A stretch of 40,811 nt of DNA, from contig NZ_BMPQ01000003.1 of NCBI RefSeq assembly GCF_014647675.1, positions 209,121 through 249,931 of the forward strand. Direction: 5' to 3'. Origin of the DNA: Streptomyces flaveus (GTDB taxonomy: Bacteria > Actinomycetota > Actinomycetes > Streptomycetales > Streptomycetaceae). How positions within the stretch are numbered: the stretch's first letter is position 1; every line of letters starts with the position of its first letter. Below are positions 33,771-40,811 of this stretch, one piece after another. The translations under genes were made by a program, and so were the position numbers. The notes below the pieces were generated by a model. That model made no database searches. It was not told where the DNA came from and saw only the letters and a program-made list of their open reading frames with translations.

Positions 33771-34360
33771 CCCACGCCCGGCGCTCCCCACACCGGGAAC
33801 CAGCGGCTCAGATCCGGCTCCAGCCGCAGGTCGTTCGCAAGCACTGCCCTGACCTGCAACTCCAGGGCGCTGTCGCGCCGTTCCCCGCCACTGGGGAGCG
33901 GCGCGAAAACGTAGAAGCTGCCTCTCTTATAGAGGTACACGAGCCCGAGCGGCCGCCGCTCGTCACCACCGCCCCGAAACCCGACGACGGAGCACAGCAA
34001 CTGTGGCCCGAACCCGCTGCCTTCCAGGGCGGTGTTCACCGCGTGCAGATCACTCACAAGCGCGGGCAGGTCCTCCGGCGACCGCCGCGAGACCAGCCAC
34101 GTATACCCGTACGAGTCCCGGCTCACCTCCACCGGCGGTCCCGTCCGCTCGGCATCCGCGTCCAACAACGCCCGTACTTCCTGGCGTACGTCCTCGAAGG
34201 CCGCCCCTTCGACCGTCGCGAAGCACACCGAGCCGTGCCCGGTCGGTGTGAAGCCGGCCGCCGCCTCCAGGGTGATCGCGGCGGACGGCAGGGCGAAGAG
34301 CTGGTCGAGGTCGGGGGCCACCGGCTTGCTGCGGCCCAGCAGGATGTCCAGGAGCCCCAT
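33767..34360 (-). CDS. pspAB: PspA-associated protein PspAB
   Basis: 197 aa, soluble. The sequence MGLLDILLGRSKPVAPDLDQLFALPSAA, SYGYTWLVSRR, VNTALEGSGFGPQLLCSVVGF, and YLYKRGSFYVFAPL match the family named for its link with PspA membrane-stress proteins. ATG 34360 is 5 bp after the htpX stop, so both are translated together. The alternative TTG 34369 overlaps that stop. It presumably works with the HtpX protease in membrane quality control. Confidence 0.85.
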   Translation of the reverse strand: MGLLDILLGRSKPVAPDLDQLFALPSAAITLEAAAGFTPTGHGSVCFATVEGAAFEDVRQEVRALLDADAERTGPPVEVSRDSYGYTWLVSRRSPEDLPALVSDLHAVNTALEGSGFGPQLLCSVVGFRGGGDERRPLGLVYLYKRGSFYVFAPLPSGGERRDSALELQVRAVLANDLRLEPDLSRWFPVWGAPGVG

Positions 34361-34365
34361 CCCGC

Positions 34366-35289
34366 TCAACCCGCCTTTCCGGAGGGCGACGACTCACCCA
34401 ACTCGCGGGAGATCCGGCCCAGTTGATCGAGCCGCTCCTCCAGGCTCGGGTGGGTCGAGAAGAGGCGTTGGATGCCCGGGGTTTTGCCGGACGCGGGCGT
34501 GAAGTAGAAGGCGTTGAAGGCCTGCGCGGTCCGTAGATCGCGGGTGGGGATCTTGGCGATGTCGCCGGTGAGCTTGGTCAGCGCGGAGGCGAGTGCCGAG
34601 GGGCGGCCGGTGAGCATGGCCGCGGCGCGGTCGGCGGCCAGCTCCCGGTAGCGGGAGAGCGCCCGGATGAGGAAGAAGCTGAGCGCGTAGACGGCCGCGG
34701 ACACCGCCATCACCGTCATGAGCACGACGGCCGCGTTCTGGTCCTTGCGGCCGTGCCCGCCGAACACCTGGGAGTAGAAGACGAACCGTACGATCAGCCC
34801 GGCGAGCACCCCGAGGAACGAGGCCACGGTGATCACCGCGACGTCCTTGTGTGCCACATGCGACAGTTCGTGCGCCAGCACGCCTTCGAGTTCGTCCGGC
34901 TCCAGCCGCCTCAGCAGTCCTGTGGTCACACAGAGCACGGCATGATCGGGATTCCGCCCGGTGGCGAAGGCGTTGGGCATGTCCATATCGGATACGGCGA
35001 CCGCGGGCTTGGGCATGTCCGCGATGGCGCACAGCCGGTCGACGACCCCGTGTAGCTGGGGATACTCCTCCTGCTCCACGACCCGGCCGCGCATCGCGTA
35101 CAGCGCGATCCGGTCCGAGAACCAGTACTGCGCGCCGAGCAGCCCAGCCGCGATCACCACCACCAGCACCCAAGACTTCAGCAGCACGATCAACGCGGCC
35201 ACGAACGCCACGTACAACAGCCCGAGCAGGAACAGCGTGACCCCCATCCGCACGGTCAGCCGTCGATCGGCCTGAAAGCGGCTCTGCAT
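34366..35289 (-). CDS. htpX: Membrane-bound M48 zinc metalloprotease HtpX
   Basis: 307 aa. Two N-terminal membrane spans (about 14-36 and 38-56) and two further ones flank the catalytic site. The zinc motif is H140-E-L-S-H144 and the third ligand lies in SRYRELAADRAAAML. DMPNAFATGR and THPSLEERLDQL are typical of HtpX. It degrades misfolded or damaged membrane proteins at the cytoplasmic membrane. ATG 35289 is used; a GTG six bases upstream is possible. It is coupled to pspAB downstream. The nucleosidase-VWA gene ends 148 bp upstream on the same strand. Confidence 0.93.
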   Translation of the reverse strand: MQSRFQADRRLTVRMGVTLFLLGLLYVAFVAALIVLLKSWVLVVVIAAGLLGAQYWFSDRIALYAMRGRVVEQEEYPQLHGVVDRLCAIADMPKPAVAVSDMDMPNAFATGRNPDHAVLCVTTGLLRRLEPDELEGVLAHELSHVAHKDVAVITVASFLGVLAGLIVRFVFYSQVFGGHGRKDQNAAVVLMTVMAVSAAVYALSFFLIRALSRYRELAADRAAAMLTGRPSALASALTKLTGDIAKIPTRDLRTAQAFNAFYFTPASGKTPGIQRLFSTHPSLEERLDQLGRISRELGESSPSGKAG

Positions 35290-35436
35290 CACGATCACCT
35301 CGAAATCGGGCACTCGCTTCGATTCCAGTGTGCACCCGGGCATTTCCACGTAAGTCCATGAAAAGGTCCGGCCTTTTCCACGAAGGAGTGCCGATCTCCC
35401 CCGCTCCGGGCAAAGCCCGGGCAAGGAACATGCTCG

Positions 35437-38331
35437 TCAGAAATTGGAGATCACACTGGTGAGCACGTCTCTGATCGTTTCGGCCCGCCGGGCGTCGTAC
35501 GCCCGCCCGCCGCTCGCGTCCGCGATCTCCTGGAGCACGCTCCGGCCGTTGTTGTCCTTCTCGTCCGCCTTGTTTCCGTAGGCGATGGTGAAGATGCGGA
35601 TCTGTTGCTGGTCGGGGTCGCCGATCCGCTTCAGCAGCGTTTCCTTCGACAGGCTGCCGATGTCCTCGTTGCGGCCGTCGGTGAGCAGGACGATCGCGTT
35701 GATGGCCTTCGGGTCGTAGTCGTCGCGCATGGCCTGTGTGGTGTGGTCGAGGGTGTCGTACAGACCGGTCGCGCCTTCCGGTTCGAGGCTCTTGACGTTG
35801 TCGGACAGGAGGTCCGCGCGGGTGCCTCCGGGCAGCTTCTCGTTGTACGGGCCGAGCGGCACCAGTTCCTTGTAGTCCTTGCCCCCGCCGAGGACGTCGG
35901 CGTCGGAGAACTTCAGCAGTCCGACCCGGTCGGTGCCGGTGAACTCGCCGAACAGAGCGGGTTCGGCCTGCTTCAGAAGCTTGATCTTGGTCTCGCCCCT
36001 GCCGGGAACCGTCTCGTTCATCGACTCGGAGGTGTCGATGACGATGCGTACGTTGGCACGCCGGCGCAAGGTGGGCCAGACGTTCAGCAGATGGTCGAGC
36101 ACCTCTCCGCCGGGCATCGGCATACGGGTGAACTGCGCATCGTGCAGCACTCCGTTGGCCGCGTTGAGCACCTTGGAACCCTTGGGATCATCGCCCTTGT
36201 GGTTGCGGAATCCGTAGGGAGCGAACTGCTTGTCGAAGACGGTGGTGTCGTGCAGGTACGCGAGGAAGTCCCCGGACACCGCCTTCTGAGCGGGGCTCAT
36301 CCCGGTCAGTTCGATGTACGGATGGTCGGAGAACGGGACGCCGTCCTTCGGGTAGAAGGAGACCAGCGGAGTGTCCGGCTTGCTGGTCTTCTCGCAGCCC
36401 TTCTCCCCGCTGAGCGCGCCGCAGGGGTAGCCCGCGTTGTAGGCCGCGACGGTGTTCTCCTCCAGGGTGACGGCCGAGATGTACGACATGGCCTTCTCCG
36501 GGCTGCTCCGGTCGGCCTGGCGGAGGTTGAAGAGGAAGGTCAGCGTCGTGTCGCCGTAGTGGACCGCGGACTCCTCGATGCTCTTCGCGAATGCCCGGTT
36601 GGCCGGTTTGTCGATGTGGGGTTTGCCCAGCTCACTGCTGGTGCCCGTCTTGGCGAAGAACGCGGCGACCGTCGCGTTGAGCCCGGAGGTGGAGTACCCG
36701 GGGTTGGTCTTGCCGAGCTTGAACGCTCCCCACTCCGGCTTGTCGTGGTCCGCCCAGAAGCTGTCGGCGTTCTGGGCCCACTCCGCGAGCGTGGCCCAGT
36801 CGAACCGTCTCTCGGGCCAATTCAGGGCCTTGGCCATCGGCTTGGGCATCGCGATGGTCAGCGGGCTCTGCACGATCGACTCCGCTTGCTGCGGGAACAA
36901 TGCCTTGTTCGACTCCGTCGCGCGGGCGCGGGCCAGCGAGAGCCAGGTGCTCCCGGCGGGTGACCACACGTCCGGCTCATACCCGTCGGACTCCTTCCAG
37001 CCGCGGGCCAGCGCGCGCATCCCGGTACCGGAGTTGACGCCGTCGACCTTGACCTCTACGCACTGCCCCTCGGCTGAGCGGTTTCCGTAGGCCTCGGCTG
37101 CCCGCTTCAGGGGCTCCGACTTGTCGACCGAGGCGGCGATACGCAGTCTGTCAGTCGCTTCTCCGCAGTCCGACAGCGCGGAGGACGCCTTGTCGTCCGT
37201 ACCATCGCCCCGCCCCGGCAGGACGACGACCGCGATGACCGCCGCCACCGCGACGAGCGCCACGGCGGGCAGTGCTCGCTTGAGTAACTTCTGCCGGGAC
37301 TCGGTACTCGGGCGTGGCCCACGCCTGGGGCGCCGGGGCGGCGGAGTGCTCGCGCCCGGCCCGGTCGCCGGCCGCTCGGGCGGCGGCGGGAGAGGGGGGC
37401 CGAGGATTTCGTCCGGCTGCGAGGCGCGGACCGGTTCGGTCCGCGGTTCGGTGGCACGAGGCGGTTCGTTCAGTCCCTGGGCGGGGGGCGGCGCGCTCGG
37501 TACCTGAACGGGCGGCTCGGCCGGTTCCTGACTGGTTAAGCCGCGGCCGAGGGTGGACTCGCCGGGCTCAGGGAGGGTGAGTGCGGCGAGGGCGGCGATG
37601 GCCACCTTCGCCGCGTTGGCCGCGGCGCGCTCCTGGGATCCGGCGGCATCGGCGGCGTACTTCTTGCCGTCCGCGAGGTCGCTGATGCCGCGGATGATGA
37701 GTGCCTGAAGACTGTCGGCGAGCTGCGCGGCCTGAGCGAAGCCGGCACCCTCCATCTCGATGGCTGCCGCGTCCTCGTAGTGACGGTGCAGGATCTGCGT
37801 TCTGAGGTCGCTCTCCGCGTCATTGAGGACGACGTCGCCGGATGCGATCGGCTTGAAGTGGATCTTGTAGTCGGTCGAGTCGAGCTGCTCGAGCTCGCGC
37901 GCCGCGTGTTTCGCCGCATGGAGAAAACGGTGCGGGGGCGCCCAGGAGCGGGGGCGTGCACCGAAGCCGCCCGGGGACTGCTTGCCGCTCTGGTAGGGAT
38001 ACACGTGGTCGGGGACGACGACATCCCCGAGCCTGAGGCCTTGCACCCCGCCCGCGACGCCGACGAAGAGCACGGATTCGACCTGCAGCTCGTTGCGGTA
38101 GCGCTCCGTCAGTACAGCGGTGCCGGAGTTCCCCGTACCTATCTCGACGAGATGCACGAGCCACCGGGCGCGCTCACTGGCAAGAAGGTATACGTCTACA
38201 TATATGCCATCTTTGAGTGTTTTGCTCCCGATGTACTCCGCGGTGGTCCTGAGGTGCTCGCGGACGGCCCTCCACTCCACATCGAGTGCTGTAAGGATCA
38301 ACGCTGTGCGCAAAGGAAGAGCTGTCGTCAC
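35437..38331 (-). CDS. Nucleosidase - transmembrane - solute-binding - VWA fusion protein
   Basis: 964 aa with four parts. (1) Residues ~5-251: an MTAN/PNP-type purine nucleosidase domain with E19 (ALDVEWRAV), the GVAGGVQGLRLGDVVVPD segment, E194 (IEMEGAG) and D218 (IIRGISDLADGKK), the positions of the MTAN catalytic residues. (2) ~255-350: Pro-rich linker, then a basic flank. (3) ~353-371: one membrane helix (ALPAVALVAVAAVIAVVVL), orientation N-in. (4) ~395-740: an extracellular solute-binding-like module (VDGVNSGTGMRALARGW, EPDVWSPAGSTWLSLA). (5) ~757-964: a VWA domain with MIDAS D766-T-S768-E-S770, T855 (EGATGLYDT) and D885 (VLLTDGRNED). GTG 38331 gives a natural domain start; a TTG at 38385 is possible. 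The solute-binding plus VWA pair is known in actinomycetes; joining it to a cytosolic nucleosidase suggests a signal-activated effector. Confidence 0.85.
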   Translation of the reverse strand: MTTALPLRTALILTALDVEWRAVREHLRTTAEYIGSKTLKDGIYVDVYLLASERARWLVHLVEIGTGNSGTAVLTERYRNELQVESVLFVGVAGGVQGLRLGDVVVPDHVYPYQSGKQSPGGFGARPRSWAPPHRFLHAAKHAARELEQLDSTDYKIHFKPIASGDVVLNDAESDLRTQILHRHYEDAAAIEMEGAGFAQAAQLADSLQALIIRGISDLADGKKYAADAAGSQERAAANAAKVAIAALAALTLPEPGESTLGRGLTSQEPAEPPVQVPSAPPPAQGLNEPPRATEPRTEPVRASQPDEILGPPLPPPPERPATGPGASTPPPRRPRRGPRPSTESRQKLLKRALPAVALVAVAAVIAVVVLPGRGDGTDDKASSALSDCGEATDRLRIAASVDKSEPLKRAAEAYGNRSAEGQCVEVKVDGVNSGTGMRALARGWKESDGYEPDVWSPAGSTWLSLARARATESNKALFPQQAESIVQSPLTIAMPKPMAKALNWPERRFDWATLAEWAQNADSFWADHDKPEWGAFKLGKTNPGYSTSGLNATVAAFFAKTGTSSELGKPHIDKPANRAFAKSIEESAVHYGDTTLTFLFNLRQADRSSPEKAMSYISAVTLEENTVAAYNAGYPCGALSGEKGCEKTSKPDTPLVSFYPKDGVPFSDHPYIELTGMSPAQKAVSGDFLAYLHDTTVFDKQFAPYGFRNHKGDDPKGSKVLNAANGVLHDAQFTRMPMPGGEVLDHLLNVWPTLRRRANVRIVIDTSESMNETVPGRGETKIKLLKQAEPALFGEFTGTDRVGLLKFSDADVLGGGKDYKELVPLGPYNEKLPGGTRADLLSDNVKSLEPEGATGLYDTLDHTTQAMRDDYDPKAINAIVLLTDGRNEDIGSLSKETLLKRIGDPDQQQIRIFTIAYGNKADEKDNNGRSVLQEIADASGGRAYDARRAETIRDVLTSVISNF

Positions 38332-38466
38332 CGGCCCGACCGAATCTTGATGTTGACCTGTCTTCTGATGCCCCAAGAGGTCCAAGATACGGCATCAAGG
38401 GGGCGAACACCCTTGTTGCGGGCGGGAGTTAGGGAATGACGCCGCCTCGTTATTCAGTACGAACGG

Positions 38467-38510
38467 CTGAGGGCCGTTGCTCCCGGAAATCCGGGAGCAA
38501 CGGCCCTCAG
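38467..38510 (-). terminator. Long terminator hairpin downstream of glnA
   Basis: Perfect 21-bp arms (38467-38487 and 38490-38510; core GGGCCGTTGCTCCCGGA / TCCGGGAGCAACGGCCC) with AA loop, starting 33 bp past the glnA stop. Confidence 0.8.
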
Positions 38511-38543
38511 TGCTGACTCGAGCGCTGTTTGGGACGCCTGGTC

Positions 38544-39953
38544 CTAGACGTCGAAGTACAGCTCGAACTCGTGCGGGTGCGGACGCAGCTGCAGCGGAGC
38601 GATCTCGTTCGTGCGCTTGTAGTCGATCCACGTCTCGATCAGGTCGGACGTGAAGACGTCGCCCTGGAGGAGGAACTCGTGGTCGGCCTCGAGGGAGTCG
38701 AGGACGGCCGGGAGCGAGGTCGGGACCTGCGCGACGTTCGCGTGCTCCTCGGGAGCCAGCTCGTAGAGGTCCTTGTCGATCGGCTCGGCCGGCTCGACCT
38801 TGTTCTTGATGCCGTCCAGGCCGGCCAGCATCAGGGCCGCGAAGGTGAGGTACGGGTTGCCGGAGGAGTCCGGCGCCCGGAACTCGACGCGCTTGGCCTT
38901 CGGGTTCGAGCCCGTGATCGGGATACGCATGGCCGCGGAGCGGTTGCGCTGCGAGTAGACCAGGTTGATCGGGGCCTCGAAGCCGGGGACCAGGCGGTGG
39001 TACGAGTTCACCGTCGGGTTGGTGAAGGCCAGCAGCGACGGGGCGTGCTTGAGGATGCCGCCGATGTAGAAGCGGGCGGTGTCCGACAGGCCCGCGTAAC
39101 CGGCCTCGTCGTAGAACAGCGGGTCGCCGTTCGCCCACAGCGACTGGTGGACGTGCATGCCCGAGCCGTTGTCGCCGAAGATCGGCTTCGGCATGAAGGT
39201 GGCCGTCTTGCCGTTGCGCCAGGCGACGTTCTTCACGATGTACTTGAAGAGCTGGAGGTCGTCGGCCGCGGCGAGCAGCGTGTTGAACTTGTAGTTGATC
39301 TCGGCCTGTCCTGCGGTGCCCACCTCGTGGTGCTGGCGCTCGACCTGGAGACCGGACTTGTTCAGCTCCAGGGAGATCTCGGCACGCAGGTCGGCGAAGT
39401 GGTCGACCGGCGGAGTCGGGAAGTAACCGCCCTTGTAGCGGACCTTGTAGCCGCGGTTGTCCTCCAGTGCACCGGTGTTCCAGGCGCCCGCCTCGGAGTC
39501 GATGTGGTAGAAGGCCTCGTTCGACTTGGTCTCGAAACGGACGCTGTCGAAGATGTAGAACTCGGCCTCGGGACCGAAGTACGCGGTGTCGGCGATACCG
39601 GTCGAGGCGAGGTACGCCTCCGCCTTCTTCGCCACGTTCCGCGGGTCACGGGAGTACTGCTCGCCCGTGATCGGGTCATGGATGAAGAAGTTGATGTTGA
39701 CCGTCTTGTCGCGGCGGAACGGGTCCACGCGCGCGGTGGACAGGTCGGCCCGAAGCGCCATGTCCGACTCGTGGATGGCCTGGAAGCCGCGGATCGAGGA
39801 GCCGTCGAAGGCCAGTTCCTCGCTCGGGTCGAAGGCCTCTGCCGGCACCGTGAAGTGCTGCATCACGCCAGGCAGGTCGCAGAATCGGACGTCGATGAAC
39901 TTGACGTCCTTGTCCGCGATGAACTTCTTGGCCTCGTCGGCGTTCTGGAACAT
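38544..39953 (-). CDS. glnA: Glutamine synthetase, type I (GSI-beta)
   Basis: 469 aa, the exact size expected for Streptomyces GlnA. It is the main ammonia-assimilating enzyme, a dodecamer in the cytoplasm. Motifs: [17 protein letters not shown] (N-terminal), [53 protein letters not shown], and NRSAAMRIP. The adenylylation loop [11 protein letters not shown] with its modifiable tyrosine is present, so activity can be lowered by GlnE-type modification. ATG 39953 is preceded by AGGAGG. A strong GlnR-like box lies about 100 bp upstream. Confidence 0.97.
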   Translation of the reverse strand: MFQNADEAKKFIADKDVKFIDVRFCDLPGVMQHFTVPAEAFDPSEELAFDGSSIRGFQAIHESDMALRADLSTARVDPFRRDKTVNINFFIHDPITGEQYSRDPRNVAKKAEAYLASTGIADTAYFGPEAEFYIFDSVRFETKSNEAFYHIDSEAGAWNTGALEDNRGYKVRYKGGYFPTPPVDHFADLRAEISLELNKSGLQVERQHHEVGTAGQAEINYKFNTLLAAADDLQLFKYIVKNVAWRNGKTATFMPKPIFGDNGSGMHVHQSLWANGDPLFYDEAGYAGLSDTARFYIGGILKHAPSLLAFTNPTVNSYHRLVPGFEAPINLVYSQRNRSAAMRIPITGSNPKAKRVEFRAPDSSGNPYLTFAALMLAGLDGIKNKVEPAEPIDKDLYELAPEEHANVAQVPTSLPAVLDSLEADHEFLLQGDVFTSDLIETWIDYKRTNEIAPLQLRPHPHEFELYFDV

Positions 39954-40035
39954 CCAGCTCCTCCTACTCCCGACCGTCCGTGCCGGGGTGGTAGTTCGTT
40001 CGTGCGGCCAGTGCGGTGGCACACGCTGAGGCCCG

Positions 40036-40041
40036 ACAATA
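40036..40041 (-). promoter_or_regulatory. Possible -10 of glnA
   Basis: TATTGT on the minus strand, about 11 bp downstream of the GlnR-like box, in the position expected for an activated promoter with the activator covering the -35 area. A guess from spacing. Confidence 0.4.
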
Positions 40042-40051
40042 GGGACGGGTG

Positions 40052-40089
40052 ATTTCTCGAGCGTGACCCATTTGTTTCGCCCAAGTTAA
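40052..40089 (-). promoter_or_regulatory. GlnR-like box of glnA
   Basis: Read on the minus strand: TTAAC-n6-GAAAC-n6-GTCAC-n6-GAAAT. Four half-sites alternate gTnAc and GaAAc types with exact 11-bp pitch, matching the Streptomyces GlnR pattern closely. It lies between glnA and the divergent RDD gene (start 40153) and could affect both. Confidence 0.82.
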
Positions 40090-40152
40090 CCGACCCCGGC
40101 CCGCCTGACCCCACCTGTCCGCATATCAAAACCGGCGCAGTACCGTGGACGC

Positions 40153-40620
40153 GTGGACAACAGGCAAGCAATCGGATCCTGGCTCTCCGGACCGCGCGCC
40201 GCCGCGGAGGAAGCCGGTGCCGACTTCGGATACCGGGGCGAGCAGCTCGGCCTGCCGGAGTCGGGCCCCGGCTCGATCGCCCGCCCGGGCCGACGCCTCG
40301 GTGCCCTCGCGGTCGACTGGGGGCTGTGCCTCCTGATCGCATACGGGCTGCTCACCGACGGCTACAACCAGGCGACGGGCAACTGGGCGCTGCTGATCTT
40401 CTTCGTGATGAGCGTCCTGACCGTCGGCACGATCGGCTTCACCCCCGGCAAGCGCCTGTTCGGCCTGCGAGTCCTCACCCTGGACACCGGCACCGTCCAG
40501 CCCGTGCGCGCCCTTCTGCGTACGGTCCTGCTGTGCGTAGCCATCCCCGCCCTGATCTGGGACCGCGACGGCAGGGGGCTGCACGACCGCTTGGCTCGCA
40601 CGGTAGAGGTACGGATCTGA
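40153..40620 (+). CDS. RDD-family membrane protein
   Basis: 155 aa. After a ~45-residue soluble N-terminus comes the RDD motif region RPGRRLGALAVDWGLCLLIAYGLL with the Arg-Asp pattern, then a second hydrophobic segment (WALLIFFVMSVLTVGTIGF), the TPGKRLFGLRVLTL loop typical of the family, a third span (LRTVLLCVAIPALIW) and DRDGRGLHDRLARTVEV at the end. Role unknown; family members are suggested in transport or membrane stress. GTG 40153 is the start. It is divergent from glnA, as in other Streptomyces. Confidence 0.9.
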   Translation: MDNRQAIGSWLSGPRAAAEEAGADFGYRGEQLGLPESGPGSIARPGRRLGALAVDWGLCLLIAYGLLTDGYNQATGNWALLIFFVMSVLTVGTIGFTPGKRLFGLRVLTLDTGTVQPVRALLRTVLLCVAIPALIWDRDGRGLHDRLARTVEVRI

Positions 40621-40632
40621 GGAACGCGCCAG

Positions 40633-40664
40633 TGAGTGGGCCGCCCCTTCGTGCGGCCCACTCA
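40633..40664 (+). terminator. Terminator hairpin after the RDD gene
   Basis: 12-bp arms TGAGTGGGCCGC (40633-40644) and GCGGCCCACTCA (40653-40664), 8-nt loop, 13 bp after the stop. Confidence 0.7.
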
Positions 40665-40692
40665 GGGGTACGGCTTCGGGTGCGTCCTACTC

Positions 40693-40811
40693 AGGGGCGC
40701 GGGAGGCGCAGTCTTTTAGGGGCGCGGGGCTGTGTCAATTTGCGACTCCGCCGCGTGGGCGCGACCAGCCACGACGGACCCGCACTCGGCAAACTGCAGA
40801 ACCACCCCGAC
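40693..40811. repeat. Streptomyces-type dispersed intergenic repeat
   Basis: AGGGGCGCGGG occurs at 40693-40703 and 40718-40728, the latter followed by a run resembling the widespread Streptomyces intergenic repeat (CTCCGCCGCGTGGGCGCGAC, CAGCCACGACGGACCCGCA). Recognised from general familiarity, not from a search. No gene seen in 40621-40811. Confidence 0.5.

Overview
The window is high-GC DNA from the core chromosome of a Streptomyces (or very close actinomycete). This rests on GTG starts, GC-rich third positions, long antisense open frames, and gene content: a GlnII-type and a GlnA-type glutamine synthetase each preceded by a four-half-site GlnR-like box, an ECF sigma/CU044_5270 pair, an HtpX/PspAB pair and a maltose/starch locus of the Streptomyces type. 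No rRNA, tRNA or CRISPR array was seen.

Layout. (1) 1-1910: an intracellular GH13 alpha-glucosidase, probably the last gene of a maltose-uptake locus lying upstream of the window. (2) About 1980-8640: a patchwork accessory segment. It holds a Nudix hydrolase split by a 2-base frameshift, the 3' remnants of two TPR-type regulators, an MFS exporter with a divergent MmyB-type regulator, a SLOG-fold protein, the 5' stub of an isoaspartyl-type methyltransferase, and a complete-looking IS200/IS605 element (tnpA + tnpB) at its right edge. (3) 8635-12540: ECF sigma factor with its membrane partner, a Gly-rich unknown protein, a perfect 28-bp-arm hairpin and a GNAT protein. (4) 12540-21020: starch degradation, with a secreted alpha-amylase, a divergent maa-like acetyltransferase/tetR operon, and a 1778-residue secreted protein carrying both an alpha-amylase and a pullulanase module. 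Both secreted enzymes have a related GCTGAAAGA-containing operator-like region upstream.

(5) 21050-28880: housekeeping and regulatory genes (CHMI-type tautomerase, TetR, TPR protein, lipoprotein, DUF1996-type secreted protein with a 10-residue repeat, LuxR-type two-component system, NAD-dependent epimerase, a winged-helix regulator without a receiver domain). (6) 29115-40811: nitrogen assimilation and envelope region. It has glnII, a MarR/hydrolase divergent pair, a secreted protein with a possible RlpA-like domain, small proteins, htpX-pspAB, a 964-residue nucleosidase-TM-solute-binding-VWA fusion, glnA and an RDD membrane protein.

How the parts work together. The secreted amylase and amylase-pullulanase would cut starch and pullulan to malto-oligosaccharides, which the alpha-glucosidase hydrolyses after import. 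GlnII and GlnA are two ammonia-assimilating enzymes probably under common GlnR control. The most unusual gene is the fusion at 35437-38331. It joins a cytoplasmic purine-nucleosidase (MTAN/PNP) domain with its expected active-site residues, through one membrane helix, to an extracellular solute-binding module and a VWA domain with intact metal-site motif. That architecture looks like a single-chain transmembrane sensor-effector and is my main candidate for an undescribed system.
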